Below, one piece after another: positions 27,415 to 37,200 of a stretch of 64,000 nucleotides of DNA. Source of the stretch: Herbinix sp. Lineage in GTDB: Bacteria; Bacillota; Clostridia; Lachnospirales; Lachnospiraceae. The notes below the pieces were generated by a model. The model was not told the origin of the DNA and did not search any database. It saw only the letters and a program-made list of their open reading frames with translations. The stretch spans positions 1 through 64,000 of the forward strand of contig JAQSYO010000010.1 in NCBI GenBank assembly GCA_029256105.1, read 5' to 3'. The position numbers and the translations under genes are program-made. Each line of letters begins with the position of its first letter. Within the stretch, counting starts at the first letter, position 1.

Positions 27415-27792
27415 ATGAGTATAAAGAAGATATTTTTACTGATGATCGGTTTAATAGCTTTGGGATTGGGAACGGTCGGAATTTTTATGCCAATTCTACC
27501 AACAACTCCTTTTGTTATGCTAGCGGCAGGATGTTTTTCTGCAAGCAGCTCAAAGCTTTCAAGGCTATTAAAAAAGAGTAGATTTTTTGGGTGTTATATA
27601 GAGAACTATCATAATAAAATTGGAATACCACGGAGAATTAAATACCGTTCTATTATTTTTTTATGGGTTAGTCTAATAATATCAATGATAGTAACGAAAA
27701 CATTACCTATCGTAATTCTATTAATCGTTGTTGGAGCAGTAGTAACAATACATCTTATTACTCTTAAAACAAAGCAAGAAGAGATAGACTGA
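27415..27792 (+). CDS. DUF454 family inner-membrane protein (YbaN-like)
   Basis: A 125-aa membrane protein with a first TM pair (about residues 6-40) including GLGTVGIFMPILPTTPFVMLAAGCF, which is the hallmark of the DUF454/YbaN family. A loop with the family-typical segment FGCYIENYHNKIGIPRRIK follows, and then two further TM helices. The function of the family is unknown. The ATG has GGAGGG seven bases upstream. It lies just upstream of the T-box promoter of metG but has no evident tie to it. Confidence 0.85.
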   Translation: MSIKKIFLLMIGLIALGLGTVGIFMPILPTTPFVMLAAGCFSASSSKLSRLLKKSRFFGCYIENYHNKIGIPRRIKYRSIIFLWVSLIISMIVTKTLPIVILLIVVGAVVTIHLITLKTKQEEID

Positions 27793-27869
27793 ATAATGTT
27801 CGAGGAGCAAGATTATATTATGATATGGATCTAACCGTAATATAGTACAGGTTCAATATACGGAAAGTC

Positions 27870-27898
27870 TTTGACAAAGCATATTGCACATGGTATAC
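27870..27898 (+). promoter_or_regulatory. Consensus promoter of the metG T-box transcript
   Basis: Perfect TTGACA (27870-27875), a 17-nt spacer and TATACT (27893-27898). It places the RNA start near 27905, just before the T-box stem I. Confidence 0.85.
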
Positions 27899-27904
27899 TT
27901 TGAC

Positions 27905-28222
27905 ATAAATATAAAGGTAAAGGCAATGAAAAGAAGAGTAAGCAGTGGATCGGTTGACAGAGAACCCCGGCAAGCTGAGAAGGGGAAATGGATGAGAATC
28001 CGGTTTGTTCTATGGAACAGGCTCGAGGAAGCGGCTGAAGATGGTCTTGGAGCTGCGCACCGAGGAAAAATATTTCTTAGGCTGCGACGGTAGCAACCGT
28101 TATGATGCTACGCTGTAGTAAAGTGCAGCTAAGGAGGCTTTTATCGCAAGATAGAAGTAAATTAAAGTGGTACCACGAGAGTTTCTCTCGTCTTTAAAGA
28201 AATTTAAGGATGGGAGTTTTTT
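27905..28222 (+). promoter_or_regulatory. T-box riboswitch leader of metG
   Basis: A tRNA-sensing leader. It has an AGTA near 27940 that fits the S-turn of stem I, a likely Met specifier ATG at 28012-28014 followed by GAA, the conserved T-box AAAGTGGTACCACG at 28164-28177, and a terminator in which CTCTCGTCTTTAA pairs with TTAAGGATGGGAG ahead of a T7 run. Uncharged tRNA-Met should stabilise the antiterminator and allow metG transcription. A short ORF at 27884-28093 is an accident of the leader. Confidence 0.93.
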
Positions 28223-28315
28223 TATGGAATAAATTTAAGGCTCTTAAGATATTAAGAAGGTAAAGATTAAGATAATATATAGCCAAGAATATGAATTTAG
28301 AAAGGATTGATAAAG

Positions 28316-30304
28316 ATGAGTAAGAAGCCATATTACATTACAACAGCAATTGCATACACCTCAGGGAAGCCCCATATTGGTAATACCTATGAAATAGTAC
28401 TTGCTGATAGTATTGCCCGTTTTAAACGGTTGGAGGGGTATGAGGTATTCTTCCAGACAGGGACGGACGAACACGGTCAGAAGATTGAATTAAAGGCAGC
28501 AGATGCCGGAATTACACCTAAGGAGTTCGTGGATAATGTTGCAGGACAGATTAAGGATATCTGGGATTTAATGAATTGCTCCTATGATAAATTTATCCGT
28601 ACCACCGATGTAGATCACGAAAAGCAGATTCAGAAGATATTTAAAAAATTATATGAACAGGGAGATATCTATAAAGGAACCTATGAGGGAATGTATTGCA
28701 CACCTTGTGAATCCTTCTTCACTGCGTCACAATTAGTGGATGGTAAATGCCCTGACTGTGGCCGAGAAGTTCAGCCCGCGAAAGAAGAGGCTTACTTCTT
28801 AAAATTAAGTAAATACACAGACCGCTTAATCAAGCATATTAATACACATCCTGAATTTATTCAGCCTGAGTCCAGAAAGAATGAGATGATGAATAATTTC
28901 CTTATTCCCGGACTTCAAGATCTGTGTGTATCCCGTACCTCCTTTAAATGGGGTATTCCGGTGGATTTTGATGACAGACATGTGGTATATGTTTGGCTAG
29001 ATGCACTTAGCAATTATATTACTGGGATTGGCTATGATGCAGATGGCAACAGCACGGATCAGTTTAAGAAATTCTGGCCGGCAGATTTACATTTAATCGG
29101 CAAGGATATTCTACGTTTCCACACGATTTACTGGCCAATAATGTTAATGGCTTTAAATGTTGAGTTGCCTAAGCAGGTATTTGGTCATCCCTGGCTGATG
29201 CAGGGAAGTGCTGCAGATAAGATGAGCAAGTCTAGAGGTAATGTACTCTATGCCGATGATTTGGTGAAACTGTTTGGTGTCGATGCAGTAAGATACTTTG
29301 TTCTTCATGAGATGCCGTTTGATAATGACGGTGTTATTTCCTGGGAGCTATTAGTGGAGAGAATTAATTCAGATTTGGCCAATACCTTAGGAAACCTAGT
29401 AAACCGAACCATCTCCATGTCCAATAAATATTTTGGTGGAGTAGTAAGTGATGGCAAGGTAGCAGAACCAATTGACGAAGAACTTATCGCGTTAGCATTG
29501 GAGACACCAAAGAAGGTAATTGCGAAGATGGAAAAACTTCGTGTAGCGGATGCAATCAGTGATATTTTTACGTTATTTAAGAGATGTAATAAGTATATTG
29601 ATGAGACATTGCCTTGGGCTTTGGCAAAAGAGGAAGAGAAGAAAGCACGATTAGAGACCGTCCTCTATAATTTGGTAGAGAGTATTTGTATTGGAACAAG
29701 CTTATTAGAATCCTTTATGCCTGAGACAGCGGGTAAAATATTAACTCAGCTTTCTACACAAGCTAGATCAATGGAAGAGTATGATAAATACGGCGTATAT
29801 AAATCCGGTACAAAAGTTACAGAGACCCCGGAGATCTTATTTGCCCGACTAGATATTAAGGAGGTACTTGAGAAAGTGGAAGCATCTAAGGAAGTACAAG
29901 AAGTAACGACAGGTGTTACAGCGCAGGAAGAGAACAAAGAAGTTAAGTCTACAGAGGTAATCGATATCGAAGCAAAAGAGGAGATTACGTATGATGACTT
30001 TGCGAAATTACAATTCCAAGTTGGTGAGATTATCGCCTGTGAGGAAGTAAAGAAATCAAAGAAATTATTATGTTCCCAAGTAAAGATTGGTTCACAAGTG
30101 AAACAGATCTTATCCGGTATTAAAGCATATTATTCACCGGAGGAGATGGTAGGTAAGAAGGTTATGGTTGTAGTTAATCTTAAACCCGCTACCTTAGCAG
30201 GAATGTTATCGGAAGGAATGCTACTTTGTGCAGAGGATGCAGAAGGAAACTTAGCTCTTATGGTACCGGAGAAGCCGATGCCAGCAGGAGCAGGAATACA
30301 GTAA
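28316..30304 (+). CDS. metG: Methionine-tRNA ligase
   Basis: Charges tRNA-Met with methionine; cytosolic class I synthetase. The HIGH-like motif appears in GKPHIGNTYE (about 16-25), a zinc knuckle is made by CTPC and CPDC, and the KMSKS loop is DKMSKSRGNV. A C-terminal tRNA-binding (Trbp111/EMAP-like) domain begins near residue 560 (FQVGEIIACEEVKKSKKLL). ATG 28316 is chosen because AAAGGA ends nine bases before it; an in-frame TTG at 28307 abuts that site. 662 aa. It is controlled by the T-box leader and stands alone up to a strong terminator. Confidence 0.97.
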   Translation: MSKKPYYITTAIAYTSGKPHIGNTYEIVLADSIARFKRLEGYEVFFQTGTDEHGQKIELKAADAGITPKEFVDNVAGQIKDIWDLMNCSYDKFIRTTDVDHEKQIQKIFKKLYEQGDIYKGTYEGMYCTPCESFFTASQLVDGKCPDCGREVQPAKEEAYFLKLSKYTDRLIKHINTHPEFIQPESRKNEMMNNFLIPGLQDLCVSRTSFKWGIPVDFDDRHVVYVWLDALSNYITGIGYDADGNSTDQFKKFWPADLHLIGKDILRFHTIYWPIMLMALNVELPKQVFGHPWLMQGSAADKMSKSRGNVLYADDLVKLFGVDAVRYFVLHEMPFDNDGVISWELLVERINSDLANTLGNLVNRTISMSNKYFGGVVSDGKVAEPIDEELIALALETPKKVIAKMEKLRVADAISDIFTLFKRCNKYIDETLPWALAKEEEKKARLETVLYNLVESICIGTSLLESFMPETAGKILTQLSTQARSMEEYDKYGVYKSGTKVTETPEILFARLDIKEVLEKVEASKEVQEVTTGVTAQEENKEVKSTEVIDIEAKEEITYDDFAKLQFQVGEIIACEEVKKSKKLLCSQVKIGSQVKQILSGIKAYYSPEEMVGKKVMVVVNLKPATLAGMLSEGMLLCAEDAEGNLALMVPEKPMPAGAGIQ

Positions 30305-30317
30305 TATAATTATTAAT

Positions 30318-30366
30318 AAGAGAGCTGCATACGTAACGGATATACCGCTACGTATGCAGCTCTTTT
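30318..30366. terminator. Bidirectional terminator between metG and pckA
   Basis: AAGAGAGCTGCATACGTA pairs with TACGTATGCAGCTCTTTT (one mismatch) around a 13-nt loop. A and T runs on the two sides suit convergent metG (plus) and the PEP carboxykinase gene (minus). Confidence 0.85.
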
Positions 30367-30388
30367 AAGAACTATTTTAATGTTACAA

Positions 30389-32044
30389 TTATTCTAATTC
30401 AGAAACTACTTTCTTAAGAGCTTCCAAAGCTTCTACAGGAAGCTTATCAAAGCCACCCTTTTCAGTCTCTCTGGATTCTACGAATGCAATTCTGTCCTTC
30501 ATTCTTGCAACTAATTGATCTTTGTATTCTTTATCATCTAAATTAGGAACGAAACCTTCCCATTCAGAGATTTCGATATCTTCGAAAGGACCCCATTGTT
30601 TGAAGGAAGTCTTGCCTTCAACAATTGCTTCGAGGATACCCAAGGTATCGGAAGGTTTAACCTTCTTGCCCATGAAATCACCTGTGTTGATTACGTAGCA
30701 ATCTACGTTTCTCTCAGCAACTAACTTCTTGAACTTCTCGTAATCATTCACTAGAGGATAAGTACGGAAAGGATTTGCATAAGGCTCAACAACCAATGCG
30801 TTAGGATCTACGCCAGGAGCAAGACGCTCAGCAGTAGTTCTCTTTGTAGCAAGAGTAGCACCCATAACAGAAGCAAGGGAAGCACCCTTTAACTTAATGA
30901 TTGGAGGCAGTGTTGGATCCTTCATAATCCAGAAGATGGAATTAACAGGCTCAGCAATTTTATCTACACGGTTAGGAGACCATAACTTAGATTTAATTGC
31001 ACGGCCATTACCGTTACGGATATCTTCGGTAACAAGAACAACCTTACCATCATCATCCATAGTAGCGGAGCAATTCTGTGCAGTTAATAAATACTTGTTA
31101 TCTTCGCAATTGGTAGGATAATCCTGAGTTTTATCGAAATAGGTGGGCTCCAAAGCGATGGATGAACCGGTATCAGTATTGATAATGAAAGCATCATCAT
31201 GTAGAACAGTTACATCGTATTTGCCGCCATGTTTTGCGTGAGTAATTGTGGATTTACCGGATCCGGAAAGACCAAATACGGATGCAACGTAGGACTTTCC
31301 ACCAGCAAGGTTATATCTTTTTTGTCCACCGTGGCAGGAAGCATAACCATTACGGTTAGCAACAGCCCAAGCAATCGTAAGAGTACCCTTCTTATGCTCA
31401 CCGAAGTATCTCATACCAAGAAGAGCAGCACAGTTTGTCATAGTATTGAAGTAGGTTAATCCCATTGGATGCTCAGAATGTTTCCACTGAGGATTAGAGA
31501 AGATATAAATATCGCACTCATCACCAATCGGTCTTGATTCTAAGTACATTCTAATATATTCATCGGACATATACTGGAAGTTCAGCATCCAAGAATAAAG
31601 GATGTTCTCTTCGCCTTCCGGAATCAACAAATGTGCTTTAACCATGAATTCGGGATCTAAACCAATGAATACCTCTGCATGATATAAGGTTGAATATCTT
31701 GTATCATAGATAGCATCCATAACCTTACTATTAAGGTCTTCCGTATCTACACCAGGTTCGCCAGTAATTTTTCTGGCAGATGCAGCACGTCCTGTTACAA
31801 AGCCGTCGTTGAATAATAATACTTTGGCATCTCTTTCAAGGCCAAATTCTTCACCACGATATACGGGCATATCAGTTATTACAGTTCCGGGTGAATTTTT
31901 AGCTAACTCATAAGCTTCTCTTAAAGTATTTACTTTAATGACATTATTACCATAAAAAGCCGCCTCAATTATTGAACGGGTTTTCGAAAAGCCAGGTTTA
32001 TTAGCACCGATTTCGTCACGTTTAAAGTACGCTTTTGTTGACAT
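30389..32044 (-). CDS. pckA: Phosphoenolpyruvate carboxykinase (ATP-type)
   Basis: Interconverts oxaloacetate and PEP with ATP/ADP; in fermenting clostridia it may run in either direction. Visible are the R-loop-like region, HPMGLTYFNT, the P-loop FGLSGSGKST near residue 250, a metal-binding VLHDDAF, EDIRNGNGRAIKSK and the C-terminal ALVVEPYANPFRTYPL. At 551 aa it is slightly longer than the E. coli enzyme and its active-site segments are divergent from it, so I expect the clostridial subfamily. The ATG follows TAGGAGG. It has its own promoter at 32144-32172 and an 18-bp palindrome in the leader. Confidence 0.88.
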   Translation of the reverse strand: MSTKAYFKRDEIGANKPGFSKTRSIIEAAFYGNNVIKVNTLREAYELAKNSPGTVITDMPVYRGEEFGLERDAKVLLFNDGFVTGRAASARKITGEPGVDTEDLNSKVMDAIYDTRYSTLYHAEVFIGLDPEFMVKAHLLIPEGEENILYSWMLNFQYMSDEYIRMYLESRPIGDECDIYIFSNPQWKHSEHPMGLTYFNTMTNCAALLGMRYFGEHKKGTLTIAWAVANRNGYASCHGGQKRYNLAGGKSYVASVFGLSGSGKSTITHAKHGGKYDVTVLHDDAFIINTDTGSSIALEPTYFDKTQDYPTNCEDNKYLLTAQNCSATMDDDGKVVLVTEDIRNGNGRAIKSKLWSPNRVDKIAEPVNSIFWIMKDPTLPPIIKLKGASLASVMGATLATKRTTAERLAPGVDPNALVVEPYANPFRTYPLVNDYEKFKKLVAERNVDCYVINTGDFMGKKVKPSDTLGILEAIVEGKTSFKQWGPFEDIEISEWEGFVPNLDDKEYKDQLVARMKDRIAFVESRETEKGGFDKLPVEALEALKKVVSELE

Positions 32045-32109
32045 ATAACATCCTCCTAATTATTTTATTTGTTTGTCTATTTTGCACAATATACAAAATA
32101 AACAGAACA

Positions 32110-32127
32110 TGATTGATATATCAATCA
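32110..32127. promoter_or_regulatory. Perfect 18-bp palindrome in the pckA leader
   Basis: TGATTGATATATCAATCA is fully self-complementary. It lies about 10 to 27 nt downstream of the predicted start of transcription of pckA, a usual place for a repressor operator. The binding protein is unknown. Confidence 0.55.
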
Positions 32128-32143
32128 ATTGTTCGCCAGTATA

Positions 32144-32172
32144 AGTATAAATCCGTTCTCTGTAAATGTCAA
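32144..32172 (-). promoter_or_regulatory. Sigma-A promoter of pckA
   Basis: On the minus strand TTGACA (32167-32172), a 17-nt spacer and TATACT (32144-32149). It gives a ~95-nt 5' leader that includes the palindrome. Confidence 0.8.
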
Positions 32173-32206
32173 CGCTAATATGCATAATATTGGTAGGGTA
32201 TCATTT

Positions 32207-33964
32207 TTATTTCGTGCTGTTTTTCACCCATAGTTTCAAATAATCCTCTATTACGCCAAATTGCGCCGGACCGATGTCGAGAAGAAACCGATGAAAATCT
32301 TTGGCAACAAATTTGTCCCCAAGTGCTAATTCTGCTTCTTTTCTTAATTCCATTATTTCAAGGTAGCCAACAGCATAAGGGAGATAGATAGCAGGTTCTT
32401 CTAATAGAGTATCATAAATTAGGCCAGCTACTTTTGCGTCACCGATAAAGTTCTTAATGTAGTTGACCACATTCTTCTTAGTCCAGCCTTCATAATGTAT
32501 CCCAATATCGGCACGAGCATACATGCATAAGATTACTGCATTATTAATCTCCAAAAAATCCGCCAAATTTTCATCAATCCCTGCGATATGATAGGAATAG
32601 AATTCAACATAGGTCGCCCAGCCTTCGTCATATCCTACAAAATTCATTACATTTCGTATCGGTGCGGGTTTCTGGTTTAGAAAATAAACGCATTGGTATA
32701 GGTGACCGGGATAACCTTCATGAGCCACGGTTGTGTAGATCATGGATAAGGTTTTGGCATCATTTCCATTAATATAGATATCATTGTTGCTGTAGTTGTC
32801 AATTGGAGGAACCAGATACATTGCGGGACTAAGATATTCGGATAGTGATTCCGGAACATATTTAATCTTGCAATTTACAGGAACTGCTTCTGGAAAGTCA
32901 GCTGCGATATCAACCTTCAAATCCGATAGAATTTCCTCTGGATTGGTAATGGGAAACGTTGTAAAGTCGAGATATTTATCGACTATGGAAGGATCAGTCA
33001 TCGTAAGGGATGTGATATCAACAACACCTTTCCCGATTGCGTTATCAAGCATTTTGATTATTTCCTGCATACTTTTGTCGGAACCGGTCTTCATCTTTGC
33101 TAAACTTTCATAATAAGCCTGGCCTTCTGGATAATAATAAAGACCAGCATCGTTTTTACCGCTACCCTTAAGTTCATTCAAAACCTCAATCAGCATTTCA
33201 TAGGCGGGGACAACATCATTGAGTATGGCATCCTTGTTAACAGCCTGATAAGAGGCGATTTCCTCATCTGACAAACCTTTATACTGTGAAATCTTCTCAT
33301 TGAAATAATTTATAAGAAAGTTTTCCTTTGGGTTAGCGATAAATGCTTCACATTGGGCAATGATACGGTCGGCAACGTGATCGCTCATAAATAACCCGCG
33401 TTCTGATTTTTCTCGTTCAAATTGTGCGATATCTTCAAAATAATCGTAAACACAGGGGAGAAGGCGGAGATATTCATCGATATCTTCTCTTTTATAAAAG
33501 CTATACTCTGCCAGTAAAATCGGCAATTGTGCCTGAATACCAGTGGTAGGACCAAGACATTCATTATAGTATGTATAGTCACCATAATTTAAATCTGTCT
33601 CGTAATATTTTTTGACAATATCATAGGTTAGCTTCTGCTTTAGGGTCAGTTGATTGTATTCAAAAGAAAGCAGACGTTTCAAATTGTTCTCGGAAACCGA
33701 TAAATCCTCGTTCATATGGCTCACGCTATATTCCCCGAGTGTTGTTTTTTTGTTTTCTATCCCATATTTTTCGGGGTTTGCCAGAGAGTAATTCAAGGAC
33801 AGAGTATCGGTTTGAACCTCTTGAACAAATAGCTCGTTCATAAAGGCATCAAAGTTATTTTGTACCTGTACCTGTGGTGTCTGTTTGCTACATCCGCTAC
33901 CATAAATAGTTAAGCTTAGTAGTACAACAGCTACGGTTAGAAACTTTAATAATTTTTTTTGCAT
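32207..33964 (-). CDS. DUF885 family lipoprotein, predicted zinc metallopeptidase
   Basis: A 585-aa protein with a lipoprotein signal (LLKFLTVAVVLLSLTIYGSGC, Cys near residue 25 as lipid anchor). The DUF885 core carries the metal-site motif VAHEGYPGHLYQ and the downstream YDEGWATYVEFY, as in metallopeptidase-like members of this family. It therefore probably cleaves peptides outside the membrane; the substrate is unknown. I start it at ATG 33964 because AGGAGG ends five bases upstream; the longer ORF to 34003 lacks a ribosome site. The stop is close to the pckA promoter, but the genes appear to be separate units. Confidence 0.85.
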   Translation of the reverse strand: MQKKLLKFLTVAVVLLSLTIYGSGCSKQTPQVQVQNNFDAFMNELFVQEVQTDTLSLNYSLANPEKYGIENKKTTLGEYSVSHMNEDLSVSENNLKRLLSFEYNQLTLKQKLTYDIVKKYYETDLNYGDYTYYNECLGPTTGIQAQLPILLAEYSFYKREDIDEYLRLLPCVYDYFEDIAQFEREKSERGLFMSDHVADRIIAQCEAFIANPKENFLINYFNEKISQYKGLSDEEIASYQAVNKDAILNDVVPAYEMLIEVLNELKGSGKNDAGLYYYPEGQAYYESLAKMKTGSDKSMQEIIKMLDNAIGKGVVDITSLTMTDPSIVDKYLDFTTFPITNPEEILSDLKVDIAADFPEAVPVNCKIKYVPESLSEYLSPAMYLVPPIDNYSNNDIYINGNDAKTLSMIYTTVAHEGYPGHLYQCVYFLNQKPAPIRNVMNFVGYDEGWATYVEFYSYHIAGIDENLADFLEINNAVILCMYARADIGIHYEGWTKKNVVNYIKNFIGDAKVAGLIYDTLLEEPAIYLPYAVGYLEIMELRKEAELALGDKFVAKDFHRFLLDIGPAQFGVIEDYLKLWVKNSTK

Positions 33965-34286
33965 AAGGACCTCCTGAAAGATATTTCTTAATAAAGTCAC
34001 CAAAGGTGGCTTACAATAAATATTTAATAATAAGATTCTTTGAAATTCTCTGTTGTTTTATGTTTATTCGATGCCACGCGATGTAAGAAGTAGTACCATA
34101 AATTTTTCACATAAAGCAGTAATACATTTTCAATACAGGAGGACACTCGGAGAGGTTAAGTTTTTTGTGCTTTCATCCGAAATATTAGCAGTAAGGGATT
34201 TTTTTATTCGCAATAATAAATGCAACTTATTTATTCGTGATAATTTACCTGGTTGTAAACTACGTTAATATTAAGGTGGTAATAGG
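33965..34286. other. Intergenic stretch between divergent genes
   Basis: 322 nt between the DUF885 gene and the flagellar cluster. It must hold promoters for both sides, but I cannot name a convincing consensus. A 72-codon ORF at 34053-34268 has no ribosome site and atypical composition and is not supported. Confidence 0.5.
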
Positions 34287-37200
34287 ATGGATTATAAGGT
34301 TTTGCTTGAAAAAGGGACGGGAAAAAGGGCGGATAAGCTGTCACTGACCCAGATGAAAATAGAACATGATAAAAATGGTAAGGGTCTGACCTTTCTGAAA
34401 AAGGGTCAGCAAATAACGGGTATCGTTGACGCTGTGAATGATCAGATAACCCTTAATTTCAGCGGGCAAAAGGTCACTACCTCAAAAGATGTACTAAAAA
34501 ATGCCGTAGTCGGCGAAATGAAGACCTTTGAAGTGGTGAAAGCTGACGATAACGAGATTGAACTAAGATTGTTGGATGGATCCGCAAGTTCAAGTCGTCA
34601 GACCTTCAAAGCCGCTTTGATTAAAGAAACGGACTGGAAATCTATTCTAGATCAGAAGAAACAGAAGACAAAGCATACGGAAAAAGAAAAAGAAGCGCAG
34701 GAAAAAGAAAGTAAGCTGAAAGAGATCGGATCAAAATTAACAGAAAGAGATTATGGTCAATTGGAGCAGGAAGGCTTTACAGCAGAGTCCTTGTCGGTTG
34801 ATGGTTTATACAGTGCGCTAAATCGTATAAAAAAGAGTACAGCACAAAAAGAACAAAAAGTTGCTGAGAAAATGAAATCATTCACGGAAGACGAGCTATC
34901 CGAAAGACTTAAAGCAAAAAATCTTCCGGTAACAGCAGAAAATCTTGGTAATATTACAAAAGCCTTGGAATTAAGTGATACAGCAGCAAAAATAGATGAT
35001 AAGGCGATGCGCTACCTGATTTCGCAAGGTGTAGAGCCTACGATCGAGAATATATATAAAGCGTACTATAGTGGAAACGAAAGAAAGCAGGAGCAACCAC
35101 AGGAGTTATCTTCAAAGACCTGGAGTGAACTTGAAACACAAGTAAAGGATGTGATTGGGGCAGCAGGGTACGAGATTAATAATGAAAACCTTGCTGATGC
35201 AAAATGGCTCCTTGAAAATAAACTTCCACTAACAGAGGAAACATTTGCATATAAAAAGGAATTAGAGGAAATCAAGGGTGCGACCGATAAAGATATTGTC
35301 TTGGATAAAATTATAGAAGGCATGCGAAATGGAGGGATTCCAAAGGATGTCTCGTTAGCCTCCGAGGATTTAGCTACCCAAGAACACCTGATTACAAGTA
35401 TTAACTCGATTGAAAAGGATACGATTACACAAGCAGTAAGGCAGGATGCAGAATTAACTATAAAAAGGCTGCTTACAATACAAGGGAGTTTGGGGTCCGG
35501 AAAGATAATAGATGAAACGAATGCTTCGGATGCTGCAAATGCAACTACAATTTCAAATGAGACTTCAAATGTAAATGCAACGGTAAAAACAACCGATTAC
35601 GAGGTAGAATCGGCAAATATAACGGAGGCGGAATTAGCTGAGACAGATTTATCGGAAGGAGCTTCTACTGATACAGAGAATGACGAGATGGCGGTTGTAT
35701 CAGAGAAAAATTTTCGTTATGAAGAGGCCAAGGCGCAGAGACAATTGGAAGAAATCCGCCTTAAGATGACCTTAGAGGCAGCCGCGAAGCTTGAGAAGCA
35801 AGGCTTCCACATTGAGACACAGAAGCTGGAGAAGGTTGTTGAAGCTTTAAGGGATCTAGAAGATGGTTATTACAAAGAGTTGCTGAAGGAAGCAGATACC
35901 GAGGTATCGGAGTTTGCGCTACAAACATTAAAAGAGACAACACAAAGCCTGGAGCAATTAAAATATACATCAAGCTACGTACTAGGAAGTACCTTGTCAG
36001 AACGCAGTAATCAAACCATCACCAGCCTTCTTACAGAGGGTGGCAAGCTTCAGGCAGACCTTGCTAAAGCTGGTGCAGCATATGAGACTTTAATGACAAC
36101 TCCGAATAAAGAATATGGAGATTCCATACGAAAAGCATTTGCCAATATGGACTCCTTGCTATCAGAAATGAAGACTGAAAATACGGAACAAAATCAGCGG
36201 GCGGTGAGAATCTTAGGATATAATCAGATGGAAATTACAGAAGACCAGATCAATCGGGTTAAGGCGTATGATCTTGAAGTGACATCCATGATGCAAAACC
36301 TGCAGCCAGCAGTTACAGTAAGAATGATTAAAGAAGGCATTAACCCTTTAACTATGCCGATGAATGAGTTGAATAGTACAATAGATAGAATAAAAGAAGA
36401 GCAGGGTATTTCCTCAGAAGAGAAGTTCAGTACCTATCTTAGAAAAATAGAAAAAGAGAATGGGATTACGCAAGAGGAAAGAAAAGCTTACATAGGGATA
36501 TACCGTTTGCTCTATAATGTTGAAAAATCAGATGGAGCTGCACTGGGAGCAGTAATCAAGGCGGATCGTGAAGTTACCCTGGAGAATCTGCTTACAGCGA
36601 TACAGACTGGTAAAAAAGGTAGATTAGATGCCGTAATTGATGATGAATTTGGTACACTACAGAGTATTTCCCATGATAAAGAGACAATAACCGAGCAACT
36701 GAGTTCCTTCTCCGGTGGAGCAGGACAGCAAAATGCAGGTCAACCCTCTGATGATGGTGCTATGAAAGAGCAGACCGAATATCTTAACCGTATTCTAAAG
36801 CTGATGAAGGAAGAGATGGCCCCCGATAAGCTTCAGGAGGTAGGTCAGAATTTGGCGAATTCAGGAACTCCATTAGAACAGTCGAGTATAGGAATTACAC
36901 CGTTGTTATCTTCGGATAAAAGTATCTGGGAGACTGTGAAGGCTGTTCCGGTGGAGAAGCTGCTAGAACAACTTCGAAATACTGAGGCAGCACAGACAGC
37001 GCAAGCAGAAGAAATAGAAAGCTACACAGAAAAGGTGCAAGAGATAAGGGAGTTATGCAAGAATTCGGAGGCTTCAATTCGTTTCCTGAGTGACTATCAT
37101 GTTCCAAGTACACCGACAAATATTATGTTGGCGAATCATATCTTAAGTAACGGCGACACCTTAATAAAGAGGTTATTAAAGAGACAGAATGAAAAAATAG

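Noticed and set aside
27884..28093. A 69-codon ORF upstream of metG
   Set aside because: It overlaps the consensus promoter and T-box stem I, has no ribosome site, and its codons simply follow the RNA structure.
34053..34268. A 71-codon ORF before the flagellar cluster
   Set aside because: No ribosome site, Phe/Arg-rich random-looking peptide, and AT-rich noncoding context.
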